From CAYWIT01 sp964458415 (GTDB taxonomy: Bacteria; Pseudomonadota; Alphaproteobacteria; Micavibrionales; UBA2020), in the NCBI GenBank assembly GCA_964458415.1, contig CAYWIT010000001.1, positions 124,001 through 188,000 of the forward strand: a stretch of 64,000 nt of DNA, written 5' to 3'. Under the pieces are notes generated by a model. It was not told where the DNA came from. It did not search any database and worked only from the letters and a program-made list of their open reading frames with translations. Positions 60,579 through 64,000 of the stretch are shown here, piece by piece. Positions within the stretch are counted from its first letter, which is position 1, and each line of letters starts with the position of its first letter. The position numbers were made by a program, and so were the translations under genes.

Positions 60579-61610
60579 ATGCAAGGCGCAACACAACAAA
60601 AACAAGAAGAAAAGCAACACGACACGGCTTTGCAGGAGGTCGTGGCGCGCTATGCCGTGTCTGTGACGGATGCGGTGCTGGAAACGATGGATCCGGCCAA
60701 TCCGGAAGACCCGGTGGCGCGGCAGTACCTTCCCGATGTGCGCGAGCTGGAAACGACGCCGGATGAATTGGCAGATCCTATCGGGGACGAGCGGCATTCT
60801 CCGGTCAAGGGCATCGTCCATCGCTACCCGGATCGTGTCTTGCTCAAGCCCGTGCATGTCTGCGCCGTCTATTGCCGCTTTTGCTTCCGGCGCGAAATGG
60901 TGGGGCCGGGAAACGAGATGCTGGACCCCGCCGCGCTTGGCGCGGCGCTGGATTACATCCGCAACACGCCTGCGATCTGGGAAGTGATCCTGACGGGCGG
61001 GGATCCTTTTGTGTTGTCGCCCAGACGCCTGAAAGAGATTATGGCGGCACTGAATGCCATTGACCACGTCAAGGTCATTCGTTTTCATTCCCGCGTGCCG
61101 GTGGCCGATCCGGCGCGGATATCGGATGAGCTGGTGGAAGCCTTGCAAAGCGAAAAAGCCGTTTACGTTGTTGTCCATGCCAATCATGCCAATGAACTGA
61201 CGGACAAAGTACGTTCCGCGACGATGAAGCTTATTCGTGGCGGAATTCCGCTGTTGTCGCAGTCAACTTTGTTGCGCGGGGTGAATGATGATGCCGTTGT
61301 GCTGGAAAACCTGTTCCGGACGCTGACGGCGATGCGGATCAAGCCCTATTATCTGCATCACCCCGATCTTGCCCCCGGAACAGCGCATTTCCGGCTGCCG
61401 CTGCGTGCGGGGCAGGAAATCGTGCGGCAGCTGCAGGGAAAGCTTTCCGGCATGGCGCATCCGCGTTACATGCTCGACATTCCGGGCGGTTACGGCAAGG
61501 TGCCGGTCGAAGGAAGCTGGATCAAAGAGACAGCGCAGGGGGCTGTCGTGCGGGATTATCAGGGCAACCATCATGCCTATGATCCGGACAGTTCATGCAA
61601 GAAGGATTAA
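60579..61610 (+). CDS. Radical-SAM lysine 2,3-aminomutase family (EpmB/KamA-like)
   Basis: The protein has 343 residues from ATG 60579, with AAGGAG upstream. The radical-SAM motif is Cys95-x3-Cys99-x2-Cys102 (HVCAVYCRFCFRREMVG), then LTGGDPFVLSPRRLKEIMAA, and PLLSQSTLLRGVNDDAVVLE, the KamA-family pattern with its PLP site further on (PLRAGQEIVRQLQGKLSG). The length is that of EpmB, which makes beta-lysine for elongation factor P; free-lysine aminomutases are longer. The partner gene epmA is not in the window. The next gene overlaps it by 16 nt. Confidence 0.85.
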   Translation: MQGATQQKQEEKQHDTALQEVVARYAVSVTDAVLETMDPANPEDPVARQYLPDVRELETTPDELADPIGDERHSPVKGIVHRYPDRVLLKPVHVCAVYCRFCFRREMVGPGNEMLDPAALGAALDYIRNTPAIWEVILTGGDPFVLSPRRLKEIMAALNAIDHVKVIRFHSRVPVADPARISDELVEALQSEKAVYVVVHANHANELTDKVRSATMKLIRGGIPLLSQSTLLRGVNDDAVVLENLFRTLTAMRIKPYYLHHPDLAPGTAHFRLPLRAGQEIVRQLQGKLSGMAHPRYMLDIPGGYGKVPVEGSWIKETAQGAVVRDYQGNHHAYDPDSSCKKD

Positions 61611-64000
61611 CCGATAAAGACGCCGCCCGGCTTTTGAAGGAAGTCGGCTATAACGAGTTGCCTTCGCAAGACGGGCGTTCGGCGCTTGCGATTATCAAGG
61701 GGGTGCTGGGGGAGCCGATGTTCGGCCTGCTGCTGGCGGCCGCTGCCGTCTATCTGCTGATCGGGGATCTGAAGGAGGCCGTTCTTCTTTCGCTGTTTGC
61801 CACGATGTCGGTGACAATAGCCGTGGTGCAGGAATTCCGGAGTGAAAAAATTCTGCAGGCCTTGCGCGATTTGACAAGCCCTCGGGCGCTGGTGATCCGT
61901 GATGGCCTTAAAAGAAGGATACCGGGGCGGGAGGTCGTGCCGGGCGATGTCGTGATTCTCGCCGAGGGAGACCGCGTGCCTGCTGACGCGGTCCTGCTGG
62001 CGGATGACCAGATCGTGACGGATGAATCCCTGCTGACGGGCGAATCCGTGCCTGTACGGAAACAGTTTCATGCAGGAAAGGATATTCCGGCAGCAAAACC
62101 TGGCGGAGACGGCTCGCCGCATGTTTTCGCGGGATCTCTGGTTGTGCAGGGCAGTGGGCGTGTTCTGGTGGAGGCAACCGGCGTCAAAAGCGCGATAGGG
62201 CGTATCGGACGGGCGCTGGCAGGTATCCAGATGGAGCCGCCGCGTCTCCAGCAGCAAACCAAAAAAGTCGTTGTTTTTTTTGCAGCGATCGGTATGAGCC
62301 TTTGTCTGGCGGTGGTCGCTATCTATGGTTTTTTGAAGGGGGACTGGACAGCGGCGTTGCTGCAGGGGATTGCGCTTGGCATGACGTTGTTGCCGGAGGA
62401 GTTTCCCCTGACGTTGACGGTTTTCATGGTGATGGGGGCCTGGCGCATTTCAAAAGCCCGTGTCCTGACAAGGCGCGCCGCCTCTATCGAGACGCTCGGT
62501 TCAGCAACGGTGCTGTGTACCGACAAGACCGGCACGTTGACGCAAAATAAAATGTCCATCGTCTTTCTGCAGGCGGGCGGGGAGGTCTGGCAGGCCGGGG
62601 GGATGGCAGGACAGGCGCTTTCAGAACCACTCAGCGCGCTGGTGCGGGCAGGAAGGAAGTCATGCAAGGAAGATTCGCATGATCCGATGGATCTTGCATT
62701 TTCCGTTTTCCCCTTGCCGGAGGGGCGGGAACAGGACGCCCGTATGCGCCACTATAGCCTGAAATCCGGATCCCCGATAATGGCGCAGGCTTACAGTGCT
62801 GGTGAGAAGTATCGTGTTTTTGCCAAGGGCGCACCGGAGGCTATTGCTGCGGCCTGTCATTTATCGCCAGAGCAGACGGAGCGGTTGCATGACGATGTGC
62901 GCGCATTGGCGGCGGAGGGCATGCGCGTTCTCGCTGTGGCGGAGGCCGGGTTTTCCGGTGCGGTCCTGCCTGAATCGGCAGGGGCTTTTGACTATCGCTA
63001 TCTGGGCCTTGTCGGATTTGCCGATCCGATAAGGGAGGCCGTTCCGGTGGCGGTGGCCGAGTGCCGCAGCGCTGGAATTCGTGTCGTGATGATTACAGGA
63101 GACTATCCTGCGACGGCGCGCGCAATTGCATTGCAGGCGGGCATTGCCGTGGACAAGGTTCTTTCCGGAGACGAGATCGCAGCCATGACCGATGCGGTAT
63201 TTGCCGACGCTGTGGCGGAGGTGAACGTTTTTGCCCGGATTGTGCCGGAGCAGAAGCTGCGGATCGTCGAGGCGCTCAAGAAAAACGGTGAAATTGTGGC
63301 CATGACAGGGGATGGCGTGAACGATGCGCCATCGCTCAAGGCCGCGCATATCGGCGTGGCTATGGGCGGACGGGGAACCGACGTGGCGCGGGAGGCGTCG
63401 TCGATTGTGCTGCTGGATGATAATTTCGACGCGCTGGTCAGCACGATCGCGCTCGGGCGGCGTATTTACGACAACCTGCGTAAGGCGATGACCTATATCA
63501 TTTCCATTCATGTTCCTATCGCGGGTCTGGCGCTCTGGCCTGTGTTGCTTGACATGCCGTTAATCCTCACGCCGCTGCTGATCGCCTTGCTGGAGATGGT
63601 GATTGATCCGGCCTGTTCGGTTGTGCTGGAGGCGGAGGAAGCGGAGGGAGATGTCATGCGGCGCAAGCCGCGGGATCCGCGCTCGCCGCTTCTCTCGCGC
63701 CCTGTGCTGTTATGGGGCGTTATACAGGGGGCCGTTTCCTTGATCATGGTTATGATTGTGCTGGCCTTTGCAACATGGAAAGACGTGCCGGAAGACGCGC
63801 TGCGTTCGCTTGTCTTCATGCTTCTGCTGTTTTGCAATCTGGCGCTTATTCTTGCCAACAGATCGTTCAGCACTTCCCTGCTGGCGGCTTTTCGGAGGCG
63901 GAACCCGCTGCTGGGCTGGGGGCTTCTCGGCATCGCGGTCATGTTTGGCGGGATTCTGCTGTTTCCTCCGTTTGCGGAGACCTTTCGTCTAGGGGCGCTT
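61595..64000 (+). CDS. Cation-transporting P-type ATPase (partial, runs off the right edge)
   Basis: The frame is open for 802 codons from ATG 61595 to the window end. The actuator loop has TGES (148-151), the phosphorylation site is Asp310 in DKTGTLT, and the hinge is TGDGVNDAPSLKAA (from 571). Transmembrane helix 4 reads LLPEEFPLTLTVFMVMGAWR, where PEEFP replaces the PEGLP of calcium-type pumps, and there is no CPx metal motif. The opening GLTDKDAARLLKEVGYNELP is the cation-ATPase N-terminus. Ion specificity cannot be read. The N-terminus overlaps the radical-SAM gene by 16 nt and has a weak ribosome site, suggesting translational coupling. Confidence 0.88.
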   Translation, partial: MQEGLTDKDAARLLKEVGYNELPSQDGRSALAIIKGVLGEPMFGLLLAAAAVYLLIGDLKEAVLLSLFATMSVTIAVVQEFRSEKILQALRDLTSPRALVIRDGLKRRIPGREVVPGDVVILAEGDRVPADAVLLADDQIVTDESLLTGESVPVRKQFHAGKDIPAAKPGGDGSPHVFAGSLVVQGSGRVLVEATGVKSAIGRIGRALAGIQMEPPRLQQQTKKVVVFFAAIGMSLCLAVVAIYGFLKGDWTAALLQGIALGMTLLPEEFPLTLTVFMVMGAWRISKARVLTRRAASIETLGSATVLCTDKTGTLTQNKMSIVFLQAGGEVWQAGGMAGQALSEPLSALVRAGRKSCKEDSHDPMDLAFSVFPLPEGREQDARMRHYSLKSGSPIMAQAYSAGEKYRVFAKGAPEAIAAACHLSPEQTERLHDDVRALAAEGMRVLAVAEAGFSGAVLPESAGAFDYRYLGLVGFADPIREAVPVAVAECRSAGIRVVMITGDYPATARAIALQAGIAVDKVLSGDEIAAMTDAVFADAVAEVNVFARIVPEQKLRIVEALKKNGEIVAMTGDGVNDAPSLKAAHIGVAMGGRGTDVAREASSIVLLDDNFDALVSTIALGRRIYDNLRKAMTYIISIHVPIAGLALWPVLLDMPLILTPLLIALLEMVIDPACSVVLEAEEAEGDVMRRKPRDPRSPLLSRPVLLWGVIQGAVSLIMVMIVLAFATWKDVPEDALRSLVFMLLLFCNLALILANRSFSTSLLAAFRRRNPLLGWGLLGIAVMFGGILLFPPFAETFRLGAL

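Noticed and set aside
1..64000. CRISPR arrays, insertion sequences, rRNA or complete tRNA genes
   Set aside because: No regular direct repeats with spacers, no transposase frames and no RNA gene signatures were seen, apart from the T-arm-like fragment near 32.5 kb.

Overview
The window reads as chromosomal DNA of a flagellated alphaproteobacterium. The evidence is the set of alphaproteobacterial flagellar regulators (FlbD, FliX, FlaF, FlbT), a DUF6468-type protein beside fliM, CtrA-like TTAA-N7-TTAA sites, a LexA site of the alphaproteobacterial direct-repeat type, and the aroQ-accB-accC block. Coding DNA is moderately GC-rich and the spacers are clearly AT-rich. A deep-branching group such as Micavibrionales or Rhodospirillales is plausible, but the genus cannot be read from this sequence. 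No rRNA, complete tRNA, CRISPR array, insertion sequence or prophage was seen.

Region 1 (1-32.4 kb) is a large flagellar and chemotaxis island. A leftward operon runs fliF-fliG-fliH-fliN-flbD-flhA-flhF-flhG and ends in a proline-rich gene cut by the window edge. After an AT-rich control region with an 11-bp TTAA array come a FlaG-like gene, flaF-flbT, the flagellin gene, fliK-flgD-flgE, and flgI-flgJ-flgN-like, with fliX divergent from flgI. Next are an ankyrin gene, a 1011-residue exported TPR protein, cheZ-cheY, and the operon fliL-fliM-DUF6468-motE-like. The rightward operon flgF-flgG-flgA-flgH closes the island at a strong terminator. Sigma-54 (-24/-12) promoters with exact GG-N10-GC spacing precede fliK, flgE, flgI, fliL and flgF, which fits control by FlbD and FliX.

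Region 2 (32.4-47.3 kb) is mostly housekeeping and stress genes: two tandem acyl-CoA ligases, a cold-shock protein with a long leader next to a DEAD-box-type helicase, and an aerotaxis receptor split into two overlapping genes behind a perfect FNR box. It continues with aroQ-accB-accC, a YceI/cytochrome b561/YceI cassette, a glutathione S-transferase, an SDR epimerase, and a Y-family DNA polymerase behind a LexA box.

Region 3 (47.3-64 kb) holds a soluble lytic transglycosylase, a 677-residue ankyrin protein with an unrecognised cysteine-rich C-terminal domain, rnhA-thrB-hypothetical, hisN divergent from alaS, ndk, a third ankyrin gene, rimO, an EpmB/KamA-type radical-SAM enzyme and a P-type ATPase running off the right edge.

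The points most worth checking are the A8 run that could fuse the two halves of the aerotaxis receptor, the CtrA-like array, the three ankyrin genes that each end 2-3 nt from a convergent gene (two share a C-terminal motif), the novel C-terminal domain of the large ankyrin protein, and a patch of foreign-looking codons inside alaS.
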